A stretch of DNA of 64,000 nucleotides from Lachnospiraceae bacterium (GTDB taxonomy: Bacteria; Bacillota; Clostridia; Lachnospirales; Lachnospiraceae): contig CAJTHM010000019.1 of NCBI GenBank assembly GCA_910576125.1, forward strand, positions 62,001 through 126,000. The letters run 5' to 3'. The notes below the pieces were generated by a model. The model worked only from the letters and a program-made list of their open reading frames with translations, was not told the DNA's origin and searched no databases. A program made the position numbers and the translations under genes. Shown in pieces: positions 33,193 through 42,459 of the stretch. Each line of letters begins with the position of its first letter. The first letter of the stretch is position 1.

Positions 33193-34983
33193 TTGAAAAA
33201 AGAATCCAATTTAAAGCGGCTCCTTCGGTATGCCGGGGGCTATAAGTACCTGACCATAGCGTCATGGATTTTGAGCGCGCTGAGCGCACTGGTGGCATTG
33301 CTCCCGTTTGTGTACATCTGGAAAGTCATCAAAGAAGTTTTGGATGTGGCTCCGGATTATGGGGATGTGCAGGATATGTCCCATAACGGCTGGATGGCAG
33401 TAGTTTTCGCAGTGGCTGCGATCCTGATCTATATTGCGGCTCTGATATGCTCCCACCTGGCGGCGTTCCGGGTGCAGGCAAATATGCGGACAAAGGCAAT
33501 GCACCATATCGTGACCCTGCCCATGGGGTTCATGAGCGGCTCTGGCAGCGGCAAAGTCAGGAAGATCGTTTATGAATCCAGCGCGGCAACGGAAACCTAC
33601 CTTGCCCACCAGCTCCCTGACAAGGCGAATGCCCTTGCGACACCAGTGGGGCTTATCGTCCTTCTGCTTGTCTTCGACTGGCGGCTGGGGCTTTTAAGCC
33701 TCCTGCCGGTTGCGGCGGCGTTTGCCATCATGAGCGTCATGACGGGAAAGCGCATGCAAAAGAAGATGGAAGAATACAACAACGCCCTGGGGCAGATGGC
33801 GGGTGAGGCGGTGGAGTATGTAAGGGGAATTTCGGTGGTCAAAACCTTCGGCCAGTCGGTGTTCTCTTTCAGGCACTTCAGAGAATCCATCGACAATTAT
33901 GAGAAATGGGTGATCGCCTATACAAAAGACCTGCGCTTCCCGATGATGTGCTATACCACGCTGGTAAACGGGATTTTTGCGGTACTGGTCGCGGCGGCGC
34001 TGGTGATGACATCGGGCGGGGTGACAAATGGGTTCTTACTGAATTTGATGTATTACATCATCATCACGCCGGTCATTACGCTGACGCTGACAAAAATCAT
34101 GTATGCCAGCGAGAATAAGCTGATCGTGGCGGACGCCATGTCCCGTATCGACAGTATCCTGGAAATGGAGCCGCTGCCGGAAACAGATCATCCGAAATAT
34201 CCGAAAGACAATTCCGTGGAGCTTTCCGGGGTTTCCTTCCGGTATAAGGACGTCAGCGTGAATCCCACGCCGAGGAACGCGCTGGAAAACATTTCTCTCA
34301 CAATCAGACCGGGCGAACACGTTGCTTTCGTTGGGCCGTCGGGCGGGGGAAAGACCACCCTTGCCAGTATCGTGGCAAGGTTCTGGGACGTAAGGGACGG
34401 CAGCGTGAAGATTGGCGGCATCAATGTAAAGGAGATTGCCAAGGAAGAGCTGATGGATACGGTATCCTTTGTCTTTCAGGATTCCAAACTTCTGAAGACA
34501 TCCATTTTGGAAAATGTAAGGATGGCGAAACAGGACGCTTCCCGGGGCGAAATCCTGAAAGCCCTCCATGACGCGCAGTGCGATGATATCCTTGAGAAAC
34601 TGCCGCAGGGCGTGGATACAGTCGTGGGTGCAAAAGGCGTGTATCTGTCGGGCGGGGAGCAGCAGCGTATCTCCATTGCGAGGGTGATGCTGAAAAACGC
34701 GCCAATCCTGATACTGGACGAGGCGACCGCTTTCGCTGACCCGGACAACGAGGCAAAGGTGCAGGCGGCGTTTTCTGTGCTGGCAAAGGGAAAGACTGTG
34801 CTGATGATCGCCCACAGGCTCTCCACCGTTACCGGCGCAGACAGGATTGTAGTAATCAAAGACGGGAAGATAGAAGATACAGGCACACACGACCAGCTTA
34901 AGGATAAGGACGGCCTGTATGCCGAAATGTGGAAGCAGTACAACAAAGCTGCAAAATGGAAGGTAGGTGTTTCGAATGCATGA
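33193..34983 (+). CDS. ABC transporter, fused membrane and ATPase domains (YbtP/IrtA-like)
   Basis: 596 aa. Six membrane helices (about residues 15-300) precede the ATPase: Walker A GPSGGGKTT near 383, signature LSGGEQQRISIAR near 485, Walker B ILILDEATAFAD near 507. The D-loop reads AFAD in place of the common SLD. The TTG start is set by AGGAGGTCTTAC. It forms a heterodimer with the next gene, which overlaps its stop by 8 bp. Homologous pairs import siderophores or export compounds; direction cannot be settled here. Confidence 0.9.
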   Translation: MKKESNLKRLLRYAGGYKYLTIASWILSALSALVALLPFVYIWKVIKEVLDVAPDYGDVQDMSHNGWMAVVFAVAAILIYIAALICSHLAAFRVQANMRTKAMHHIVTLPMGFMSGSGSGKVRKIVYESSAATETYLAHQLPDKANALATPVGLIVLLLVFDWRLGLLSLLPVAAAFAIMSVMTGKRMQKKMEEYNNALGQMAGEAVEYVRGISVVKTFGQSVFSFRHFRESIDNYEKWVIAYTKDLRFPMMCYTTLVNGIFAVLVAAALVMTSGGVTNGFLLNLMYYIIITPVITLTLTKIMYASENKLIVADAMSRIDSILEMEPLPETDHPKYPKDNSVELSGVSFRYKDVSVNPTPRNALENISLTIRPGEHVAFVGPSGGGKTTLASIVARFWDVRDGSVKIGGINVKEIAKEELMDTVSFVFQDSKLLKTSILENVRMAKQDASRGEILKALHDAQCDDILEKLPQGVDTVVGAKGVYLSGGEQQRISIARVMLKNAPILILDEATAFADPDNEAKVQAAFSVLAKGKTVLMIAHRLSTVTGADRIVVIKDGKIEDTGTHDQLKDKDGLYAEMWKQYNKAAKWKVGVSNA

Positions 34984-36730
34984 GAAATTAAAGCACACAT
35001 TTGCCCTGTCCGACAAGGGCGCAAAGGATATGGTAAAGGCGTTTTCTGCCTGCATCCTGCATAACCTTTCCCTGATGGTTCCGGTGGTGCTGTTATATAA
35101 CCTCATTGGTGACCTGCTGGGCGGGGGCATCCCGGAAGGGAAAAGCACATTTTACATCGCAGGGCTTGCCATGGCCCTTGGACTCATAATGCTGACATAT
35201 TATATCCAGTACAATGCCACCTTTTTTGCCACCTATGTGGAGAGCGGCGTGCGCAGGCTTTCCCTTGCGGAGAAGCTGCGGAAGATCCCCCTGTCCTTTT
35301 TCGGAAAAAAAGATCTGTCCGACCTGACAACGGTTCTTATGGCGGACTGTGCGACATTAGAGGGCGGATTATCCCATTGGGTGCCGGAATTTATAGGTTC
35401 GCTTATTTCCACCCTTTTGATTGCGGCAGGGCTCTTTGTCTTCGACTGGCGCATGGCTCTTGCCTCCCTGTGGGTGCTGCCTGTTTCTTTCGGCATCATC
35501 CTTGCCACGGCGGGCATTATGCGGATCCGGCAGGAAAAGGTGACGGAGGTGTCCATTGCGTGTTCGGACGGCATCCAGGAATGCCTGGAAACGCTGCGCG
35601 ACCTGAAAGCGAACAATGCTGAAGATGGATACCTGAAAGGGTTGGATAAAAAAATAAAGGATGTGGAGAAGTATACAGTGATCGGCGAGCTTACCAATGC
35701 GGTATTCCATACCTGCGGGCGCATGGTGCTTAAAGTAGGTATCGCTACGACTGTGTTGGCGGGAGGCGCGCTGTTAGCAGGCGGAGAGATTACCCTGCTC
35801 ACGTTTTTTGCTTTTATGATTTTAGTTTCCCGCGTATATGACCCATTGATCGCTGCATTGGATAATTTAAGCGCAGTCATTATGATAAGGAATATCCAGT
35901 GCAGGAGGATGGACGAAATCTTAAGCCACCCGGAACAGGAAGGCAGGTCGGAGCTGACAAACAGAGGATATGACATTATTTTTGACCACGTGGGTTTTTC
36001 CTATGAATGCTCTTCTTCACTTAACAGCGGGGAAACGGTATTGAAGGATGTATCCTTTACCGCGAAACAGGGGCAGGTCACTGCGCTGGTGGGGCCTTCC
36101 GGCGGCGGAAAGACGACGGTTTCCCGCCTTGCCTCAAGGTTCTGGGATATCCAGAAAGGGAAGATCACGGTAGGCGGCATGGACATCTCGAAAATCGAAC
36201 CCGAGACGCTTATGTCCCTGTATTCCATCGTGTTCCAGGACGTGACGCTGTTTAACAACACGGTCATGGAGAATATCCGCCTGGGGCGAAAGGATGCGAC
36301 TGACGCAGAGGTGTTGGAGGCTGCGAGGCTTGCCAATGTGGATGAATCTGCGGAGAAGCTGCCGGATAAGTGGAATACCTTAATTGGGGAGAACGGCTGC
36401 GAGCTGTCCGGCGGGGAACGCCAGCGTATCTCGATTGCCAGGGCATTTCTGAAAAACGCCCCGATCATCCTGCTGGATGAGGCAACGGCAAGCCTTGACG
36501 TGGAAAACGAGACGTTGATTCAGGAGTCCCTGTCAAGGCTGATTGAGAATAAGACGGTCATGATCATTGCCCACCGTATGCGTACCGTTGCGGGGGCGGA
36601 TAAGATTGTCGTCCTTTCGGAAGGCACCGTGGCAGAGCAGGGCAGTTCCGATATGCTTCTGAAAAAGGATGGTATCTATGCCCGCATGGTGAAGCTCCAG
36701 ACGCAGAGCCAGAATTGGGCGATGGAGTAA
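34976..36730 (+). CDS. ABC transporter, fused membrane and ATPase domains (partner)
   Basis: 584 aa with the same layout: helices in residues 20-300, Walker A GPSGGGKTT near 371, signature LSGGERQRISIAR near 477, Walker B IILLDEATASLD near 499. The ATG lies within the end of the preceding gene, behind AGGTAGGTG. Both ATPase sites look intact. The operon ends at the hairpin at 36786. Confidence 0.9.
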   Translation: MHEKLKHTFALSDKGAKDMVKAFSACILHNLSLMVPVVLLYNLIGDLLGGGIPEGKSTFYIAGLAMALGLIMLTYYIQYNATFFATYVESGVRRLSLAEKLRKIPLSFFGKKDLSDLTTVLMADCATLEGGLSHWVPEFIGSLISTLLIAAGLFVFDWRMALASLWVLPVSFGIILATAGIMRIRQEKVTEVSIACSDGIQECLETLRDLKANNAEDGYLKGLDKKIKDVEKYTVIGELTNAVFHTCGRMVLKVGIATTVLAGGALLAGGEITLLTFFAFMILVSRVYDPLIAALDNLSAVIMIRNIQCRRMDEILSHPEQEGRSELTNRGYDIIFDHVGFSYECSSSLNSGETVLKDVSFTAKQGQVTALVGPSGGGKTTVSRLASRFWDIQKGKITVGGMDISKIEPETLMSLYSIVFQDVTLFNNTVMENIRLGRKDATDAEVLEAARLANVDESAEKLPDKWNTLIGENGCELSGGERQRISIARAFLKNAPIILLDEATASLDVENETLIQESLSRLIENKTVMIIAHRMRTVAGADKIVVLSEGTVAEQGSSDMLLKKDGIYARMVKLQTQSQNWAME

Positions 36731-36785
36731 TGAGGATGATATTTCATTTATATTTAGAAATGGGATGGCAATAAAGGTATTGGAA

Positions 36786-36823
36786 ATACCCTCTGGAGCT
36801 TGTCTATAAGCGCCAGAGGGTAT
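36786..36823 (+). terminator. Terminator of the ABC pair
   Basis: ATACCCTCTGG (36786-36796) pairs perfectly with CCAGAGGGTAT (36813-36823), followed by TATT. Confidence 0.75.
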
Positions 36824-36871
36824 TATTCTGCAAACAAAAATCAGATTTTTGTAGAAATTCTTTTGCTTATC

Positions 36872-36927
36872 TTGACAAACGGAATTTTTCGAGTATAATT
36901 AAAACAATGTTTTAAATACGTTGTTTT
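36872..36927 (+). promoter_or_regulatory. Promoter and operator of the second TetR gene
   Basis: TTGACA (36872-36877), 16-bp spacer, TATAAT (36894-36899), then inverted arms AAAACAA (36901-36907) and TTGTTTT (36921-36927) just downstream. Confidence 0.75.
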
Positions 36928-36962
36928 GGAAACGCTGTTGTGAAAGAGAAAGGTGGTAGACA

Positions 36963-37580
36963 ATGGCGAGTAGAATTGAGGGATATGATGAGAAAATAAT
37001 TGCTTGTGCAAAAGAAGAGTTTTTGAAAAAAGGATATGCAGATGCTTCGTTAAGAACGATAGCCCAGAATGCAGATGTCAGCACAAGTACAATTTATACA
37101 AGATATTTGGACAAAGAGGGTCTATTCAGGTTTCTTGTAGAACCGGCGGCAAAAGGACTGAAGGATTTGATAGGACGTTCCCTGTCAGAATTTACGACAC
37201 TGTCAGCAAGTGAGCAGTCTGAAAAAATGACAGAGTATTCTGACAAAGGATTTGAGGAAACTGTCCCATATATTTACGAACATTTCGATGAAATTAAGCT
37301 CTTGGTCACAGGGGCACCAGGAAACTATTATCAGGAATTTTTGGAAAGTTTAGTGGAATTGGATACTGCCTGTATGAAATCTTTTTTATTGCGTACTGGC
37401 AGTAAAGCAATGCGGGAAGGGCGGATTACGGATGGGTTTCTTCATGTTGTTTCCAGTGCTTTTTACTCTGGCATCTTCGAGGTAGTAATTCATGATATGC
37501 CGATGGAAGAAGCAAGAAATTATATCAATGAGCTTCGTGCATTTTATGGAAACGGCTGGAAAGAATATTATCAGATATAA
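36963..37580 (+). CDS. TetR/AcrR family regulator
   Basis: 205 aa. HTH in CAKEEFLKKGYADASLRTIAQNADVSTSTIYTRYLDKEGLF (about residues 13-55). It probably binds the AAAACAA/TTGTTTT dyad in its own promoter. The flavodoxin lipoprotein gene starts 20 bp after its stop, so the two form an operon. Confidence 0.9.
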   Translation: MASRIEGYDEKIIACAKEEFLKKGYADASLRTIAQNADVSTSTIYTRYLDKEGLFRFLVEPAAKGLKDLIGRSLSEFTTLSASEQSEKMTEYSDKGFEETVPYIYEHFDEIKLLVTGAPGNYYQEFLESLVELDTACMKSFLLRTGSKAMREGRITDGFLHVVSSAFYSGIFEVVIHDMPMEEARNYINELRAFYGNGWKEYYQI

Positions 37581-37599
37581 AGAGAAAGAGGTGTTTGGA

Positions 37600-38061
37600 A
37601 TGAGAAAAATACTTTCACTTGTGATAATTGGGATTATGGCATTTTCACTTACAGCCTGCGGACGCCGGGCGGAAAATAATTCTACCCGACAGGAAGCATC
37701 AGACCGACAGGAACTATCGGAAAAAGAGACTAATCCGGTTGTGGCACAAGGGGCAGAATCTTCTGATCGTACAGAGAAGGAAGAAATGGATACCGATTCC
37801 GACAACAAAGCGGAAGGAACCTCTATTCTGGTGGCGTATTTTTCCCTTGCAGGAGAGCAATATGGGGTGGGTGTCATTGAGGAAGGCAATACCGCGATTA
37901 TTGCGAAAATGATTGCAGAGCAGACAGGGGCAGATACATTTGAGATTGAAGCCGTAAATGCTTACCCGGAAACATACGATGGGCTGCTGGAGGTCTCACG
38001 TCAGGAAATGTCAGATAATGCCCGCCTTGAAATCGCTTTCAGAACAAGATGCACTATTTGA
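37600..38061 (+). pseudogene. Flavodoxin-like lipoprotein, 3' truncated
   Basis: Signal peptide with lipobox LTAC (Cys20), a polar linker, then a flavodoxin start (TSILVAYFSLAGEQYGVG, NTAIIAKMIAEQTGADTFEIE, YPETYDGLLEVSRQEMSDNARLE). The fold needs about 100 more residues, but the sequence joins a foreign fragment at about 38023 and stops. Probably non-functional. Confidence 0.75.
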
Positions 38062-38161
38062 GAGGCTGGCTCGTGAACGGAATATTACAGTTGAAGAAAT
38101 GAAAGAAATTATCTCTGCCCGTATTTTAAAAGGATGGAATAACACGAATCCGATAAAATGA
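38024..38161 (+). pseudogene. Fragment of a small helical sporulation-factor-like protein
   Basis: In another frame from the flavodoxin, LSEQDALFERLARERNITVEEMKEIISARILKGWNN resembles short helical proteins annotated as Spo0A-C-terminal-like. Its N-terminus is missing. Confidence 0.4.
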
Positions 38162-38189
38162 TATATTCCTGACAGGTTACGCTGTAAAA

Positions 38190-38759
38190 TTATGAATTTA
38201 AGCCATTAATGCCATTACAGATAAGCCGGGTAGCGATTTTGATGATATCCTCAAGGGGAATTTTTTTCCCATCTGCCACCCATTGTTTGTAAATTTCCAA
38301 TGTGCTTTGTGCTGCATATGTCATGATAATGTTCTGAATATAGGGGTTTTCAGCAGATGATGCTGCTCCGTTTTTCCAGGTCTGATTCATAATGTCATTT
38401 GTGATTTTACGGCTGATGTACTTATAGTTGCCGCTGCAGGTGATTCGTTCCCCAATTTTCCCCAGTTCTTCGCTGCACAGAAAAAATTCTCGTGTGATTT
38501 TATCCATATCGCGTGGGCGTTCCAGGCCCTGGGTGCGTTTAATGAAATTCTGTGCCATTTCATTCTGGATTTCCCGAAGAAGGTCATCTAATGTGTTGTA
38601 GTGTAAATAGAATGTTTTTCGGTTGATTCTGGCACGTTGTGCCAGTTCTTTGATAGAAATCTGTTCGTAATCCATTTCACAGATCATTTCTTCAAAGGTT
38701 TTACGGATGGAGTCCTTTGTCCTCTGAATCCGCAGGTCTACTTTTTTATCGGCTGCCAT
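38190..38759 (-). CDS. TetR/AcrR family regulator
   Basis: 189 aa. HTH in ISIKELAQRARINRKTFYLHYNTLDDLL (about residues 35-62) with the C-terminal domain common in the TetR C-33 type. The ATG follows CAGGAGGTTTTATT. It is divergent from the aldo-keto reductase remnant, which was probably its target. Confidence 0.9.
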   Translation of the reverse strand: MAADKKVDLRIQRTKDSIRKTFEEMICEMDYEQISIKELAQRARINRKTFYLHYNTLDDLLREIQNEMAQNFIKRTQGLERPRDMDKITREFFLCSEELGKIGERITCSGNYKYISRKITNDIMNQTWKNGAASSAENPYIQNIIMTYAAQSTLEIYKQWVADGKKIPLEDIIKIATRLICNGINGLNS

Positions 38760-38936
38760 AATAAAACCTCCTGAAAAGCTGCACTGCATGGAGAAAAATT
38801 GCAATACAACTCTTGAAATTATATTTTATTGGGTTGTACTCGTTTGTATTATAATACATTCAAGTCAAAAAATCAACACGTGAGTATTATTGGCGTTTCA
38901 AGACAGAGGGAATCAGCATAGAGAAACCTTAGCACA

Positions 38937-38969
38937 TTATGCCACATTTTTATCAGATGTGTGGCATAA
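38937..38969. promoter_or_regulatory. Inverted repeat between divergent genes
   Basis: TTATGCCACA (38937-38946) and TGTGGCATAA (38960-38969) are perfect 10-bp arms in the 390-bp gap between the TetR gene and the reductase remnant. Nothing else is recognised in this gap. Confidence 0.5.
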
Positions 38970-39152
38970 ACCACAGAAGCTGTCAGAATGGTGTGGAATC
39001 AGGAGCAGTTTTTGGATTATGATACATAGGAAATCAATGTAATCCTTTATTTTAACTGATACAGAAAGAAGATTCTTTTATGTGTTTAAAGGTAAAGGAA
39101 AAGGCATCGGAACAAGGTTACAGGATTAAAATTTCAGGAGGAAAAGATAGAC

Positions 39153-39338
39153 ATGGAAAAAATATCAGACAGTCTTACCCTTCATAATGGGTTAAAAATT
39201 CCCGGTTTGGGTTTTGGCGTATGGCAGATTTCCCCTCTTCATACAGCAAAATGTGTAAAGACAGTAATCAAGGCAGGATACCGCAATATTGACACTGCGG
39301 AAGGATACATGAATGATGTGATATGTTGTGAACTGTAG
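39153..39338 (+). pseudogene. Aldo/keto reductase N-terminal fragment
   Basis: LTLHNGLKIPGLGFGVWQI and GYRNIDTAEGYMN are the first strands and the catalytic-Asp segment of an AKR. The catalytic tyrosine region onward is replaced by unrelated sequence. The AGGAGG ribosome site survives. Confidence 0.75.
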
Positions 39339-39361
39339 ATGTAAACTTTTCCGTAAAATGC

Positions 39362-39397
39362 TGTATTTTAGCGGAAATGCGCATCTGCTAAAATACA
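39362..39397. repeat. 11-bp perfect inverted repeat
   Basis: TGTATTTTAGC (39362-39372) and GCTAAAATACA (39387-39397) lie exactly downstream of the reductase break, possibly an end of an inserted element. Confidence 0.5.
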
Positions 39398-39514
39398 ACA
39401 TATGTGGCTGGCTCATTTGTGGTGAATGGAAACTTGCAGATGTTGTGGTAAAGGAAGAAAGTGATATTTTATTCGTATCTGTAAACAGTTTAGCACAAAG
39501 AAAGGCGGTTGTAT

Positions 39515-39793
39515 ATGGAGATTACATACCATCGGGAAGGCGACTATCTGATTCCAGACCTCAAACTTTCGGATACAACGGAGTATCAGATCAGGAAGTA
39601 TGGACGGATGAGGAAGCGTTTTTTAGAAGAAAACCATAGGGGCATTTATTCGTATATGATCTTATCGGAAACCTTATGGAAGCACCTTGCGGAGATTGAT
39701 GAAGAATGCAACGAGATGATGGACAGGCTTGTGGTTGAAAATGCCAATGGCAGTATTCTGAAAAAATCAAAACTGGGGATTGACAAGAATTAA
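39515..39793 (+). pseudogene. TnpV-like transposon protein, C-terminally truncated
   Basis: YHREGDYLIPDLKL, YGRMRKRFLEENHRGIYSYMILSETLWKHLAEID are typical of TnpV proteins found on clostridial elements. The conserved C-terminal segment is replaced (NANGSILKKSKLGIDKN). Confidence 0.6.
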
Positions 39794-39843
39794 AAAATAG
39801 CTTACTATTAACAATAAGAAATGGGTTTTCACCGTACATCTTG

Positions 39844-40362
39844 CTACGGCTTGCTCGTTTCTTTTTTTATTGCCAAAATGTCATATAGATATTTCCTGCC
39901 ATTTTCAGCATGGTTAATCAAAAGACGGGCATGGAAGATATTGTATCTTACAAGCACATTTTCCTCATAGACCGGGAGGGCAAAACGGACATCATACCTG
40001 TACCAGCCGTATTTTGCGTTTTTATTGTGTTTTTCCTTGCGGTTTTCTTCAAAAGCTGGGTTAGATGCTATCTGGATCAGCTCCGGTATCGCAGTGGCGG
40101 CATTTGCCTTCGCTTTTGCATTTGCTCCCATAAGGCTTTTGCGGCTCTCTGATTCCGTGTATTCTTCCGGCAGTTCACTCCCGATAAAAATATGCTCTGC
40201 ATTTTCAGCGATTTCGTAATAGTCCCCAACGTATCCTTCGAGATACTGCTTTACATCATTCCAGTCAATCTGACGCTTGCCCTTGAATCGGATATCGTTA
40301 ATCAAGACCAGCTTTTTACCGTCCGCATCGGTTATGATATTTACATTCCTGTTTTCAATCAT
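39844..40362 (-). CDS. LPD3/PBECR-like nuclease-fold protein
   Basis: 172 aa. The N-terminus (VNIITDADGKKLVLINDIRFKGKRQIDW) leads to an Ala-rich central region and a C-terminal YGWYRYDVRFALPVYEENVLVRYNIFHARLLI...YLYDILAIKKET. The latter resembles barnase/RelE-like domains of large polyvalent proteins (LPD3/PBECR) of mobile elements. It could be a toxin effector, but no activity is shown. Its start overlaps the end of the upstream gene by 8 bp. Confidence 0.55.
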   Translation of the reverse strand: MIENRNVNIITDADGKKLVLINDIRFKGKRQIDWNDVKQYLEGYVGDYYEIAENAEHIFIGSELPEEYTESESRKSLMGANAKAKANAATAIPELIQIASNPAFEENRKEKHNKNAKYGWYRYDVRFALPVYEENVLVRYNIFHARLLINHAENGRKYLYDILAIKKETSKP

Positions 40363-41269
40363 CTCTTTTGATCCCTTTCTTCTTTTCCCTTGATTTATAG
40401 ACATTAAACTGGTTCTTGCACTTTTGGCTGCAAAACTCATTCCCTTTCCGGCTTGCAACAAAGACTTTCTTACAATGTTTGCACATGCGCATATCACTGT
40501 CCTTATCTGTGAGCATGAATGAGAAGCACATCTGCACCATGATTAGCAGGGAATGGAAATCCCATACGATGACGGGCGAATCCTTTTCAAGTGCGATCCG
40601 GTAAGTCGGGGCTATCCCGCCGAAAGCGGAAATGCCCTGACGGTACAGGCTGCGCGTCTGTTCGTCAATCGCATCATAATCCATATAATAAAGGAAGCTT
40701 GTCATAAAAGTAAACGCCCAGTCGGTAAATTCCTTTACAAGCCAGTCGTACCTTTCCGCATATTCCTTCTGCAATCCCATCGCCACAGCCTGTGGCGCAT
40801 TCCCCATAGCCATCGTGATCGCAATACCCTCACGGTCGGTCACAGACCATCCCGACTCTACGCCGTTCTTTTTGAAATCAGGCTTGTCAAAAGGATAAAA
40901 ATAGGTGAGATACTCCTCTGTAGGGAGGGATTCTTCCTTTATAAAGTGATTTTTGGGAAGATATACCGATTCATAGGTTATGAAATCTGCTGTTGTCGGC
41001 AGGGCAGTCATAAAGCCGAGAAAACCATATTTTTTGATAAAGTCAAGCACAACTTCCCTCAATTCTTCTTCCGGTATTTTGTGCATGGCGGCAAGCCCGA
41101 CATTTATGGCATCAATGACGAGCTGTTCTGCTTCCTGCATGGGATGGTACATTTCCGGTCTGGCATCTTTGGAAACCGTTATGTAGAGGTTGCTGTCACT
41201 GTCTGTCTTATATTCATAGCTGCTGTACCGAATCCACGGCGCACTGGTATGTTCAAATAAATTTTTCAT
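40355..41269 (-). CDS. DUF6076-like protein with C-terminal zinc finger
   Basis: 304 aa. An unrecognised helical body (LREVVLDFIKKYGFLGFMTALPTT and following) ends in the CGNR-like zinc finger CKHCKKVFVASRKGNEFCSQKCKNQF near residue 265. Proteins of this type are common on Clostridia mobile elements beside PBECR-like genes. Translational overlap with the following gene implies a joint function. The DUF name is from memory. Confidence 0.6.
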   Translation of the reverse strand: MKNLFEHTSAPWIRYSSYEYKTDSDSNLYITVSKDARPEMYHPMQEAEQLVIDAINVGLAAMHKIPEEELREVVLDFIKKYGFLGFMTALPTTADFITYESVYLPKNHFIKEESLPTEEYLTYFYPFDKPDFKKNGVESGWSVTDREGIAITMAMGNAPQAVAMGLQKEYAERYDWLVKEFTDWAFTFMTSFLYYMDYDAIDEQTRSLYRQGISAFGGIAPTYRIALEKDSPVIVWDFHSLLIMVQMCFSFMLTDKDSDMRMCKHCKKVFVASRKGNEFCSQKCKNQFNVYKSREKKKGIKRDD

Positions 41270-41385
41270 AAAAAATCTGCTCCAATCCAATCAATCCTGC
41301 CATATCATCTGATGTAATATTTCTTACATTATAAACAGTTACTCATTGTTGGTCAAGCTGTTTGTGGCTTTCAGTCAGAATACAC

Positions 41386-42018
41386 TTATCTTCCCTTTTT
41401 CTTTCGCACTCCGTTTTCCAAGAAATATTTTTCGTCAATCGTCATCGGCAGACTGTTTTCTTTCCTGTATGTGAGTATGCCGCCATAGAGCTTCCGTATC
41501 TTTTTCAGAGCAGTTTCCCGAATACCCCGGATATTCCGGTCAGTCTGTCCGATACTCTCCGCATATTCTGCTGTGGAATAATCACGCAGGAATAGATAAT
41601 AGAGCATATTTTTGAGATGTGGTTTTAGTTCCTGCAATATCCCCGATAAATCTATATCCGTGACAAGTTCGTGTAGTGTTTCCGGGCTGTCAAATATGAA
41701 ATCAAGAAAATCGCCCGCAAGCATGAGCCTTCTTAGAATCATATCATAGGAAGGTCTGGTGGAAAGGTACCATTCATCTGCGCCCCATTCCAAAGGAACA
41801 GTGGATCGCCCTATTTCATGGTGTCTTTCTTTCCGTTCCCTGCTTGCGTCCAGTTTATCCCACCAGTACAGCACATTTTCAAAGTCGGCTTCTGTCCTTG
41901 CGCTTTCCTCAATACGCTGGATCGCAAGGGCGCGGGCTTCACGGTGGAGCATATCCCTGTCCGCTTCCGTTATGAAATTCTGCTCCCTGAATGCTGGGAT
42001 TTCAGCGTATTTTGGCAT
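41386..42018 (-). CDS. Sigma-70-like HTH protein
   Basis: 210 aa. The C-terminal segment MLYYLFLRDYSTAEYAESIGQTDRNIRGIRETALKKIRKL (about residues 137-176) resembles sigma region 4. The N-terminal half is unrecognised. It is first in the three-gene minus-strand cluster and may regulate it. Confidence 0.6.
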   Translation of the reverse strand: MPKYAEIPAFREQNFITEADRDMLHREARALAIQRIEESARTEADFENVLYWWDKLDASRERKERHHEIGRSTVPLEWGADEWYLSTRPSYDMILRRLMLAGDFLDFIFDSPETLHELVTDIDLSGILQELKPHLKNMLYYLFLRDYSTAEYAESIGQTDRNIRGIRETALKKIRKLYGGILTYRKENSLPMTIDEKYFLENGVRKKKGR

Positions 42019-42459
42019 TTATGGTCAGTCCTTTGCAAAAAAATAAGATTTTGTAGCTGTTTTTTCAAAAACACTTCCGTTTTTATAGCCGTTTTTCTCC
42101 TATTAGTGAAAGAGTAATTCTTTTTGACTGGAAATCAGTTACACGAAAGGAGGGGCAGGCTATGAGGTACGGATAAAATGGGAATCCGGTTACTAAGTAC
42201 GGAAGTCGGAGACTTAACGGTTCCCCGAACAATTATAAGGGAAATGCGTATGAAGCGCAAGAAAGGATTGCATAATGGAGGCAGTAAAATTGAATAATGA
42301 TATGGCAAAAACCAGTCCTTCTGTGGCTGTTTTTTTTACCGCAGGATAGGCGGGACGCTTTTCAAGGTCAGGGTATATACAGGTTCAGGGTATGCCGACA
42401 CGCAGGGCAGCCGTTAAAGGCTGCACGATAAAGGGCGAGCATTTAAGCCCGCAAAATAA
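42019..42459. other. Stretch without an intact gene
   Basis: Contains a short frame MEAVKLNNDMAKTSPSVAVF near 42280, and, in another frame, IGGTLFKVRVY near 42350, which resembles TnpW-type small proteins. Both are decayed. An AGGAGG occurs at 42150 before a 4-codon frame. Confidence 0.35.
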
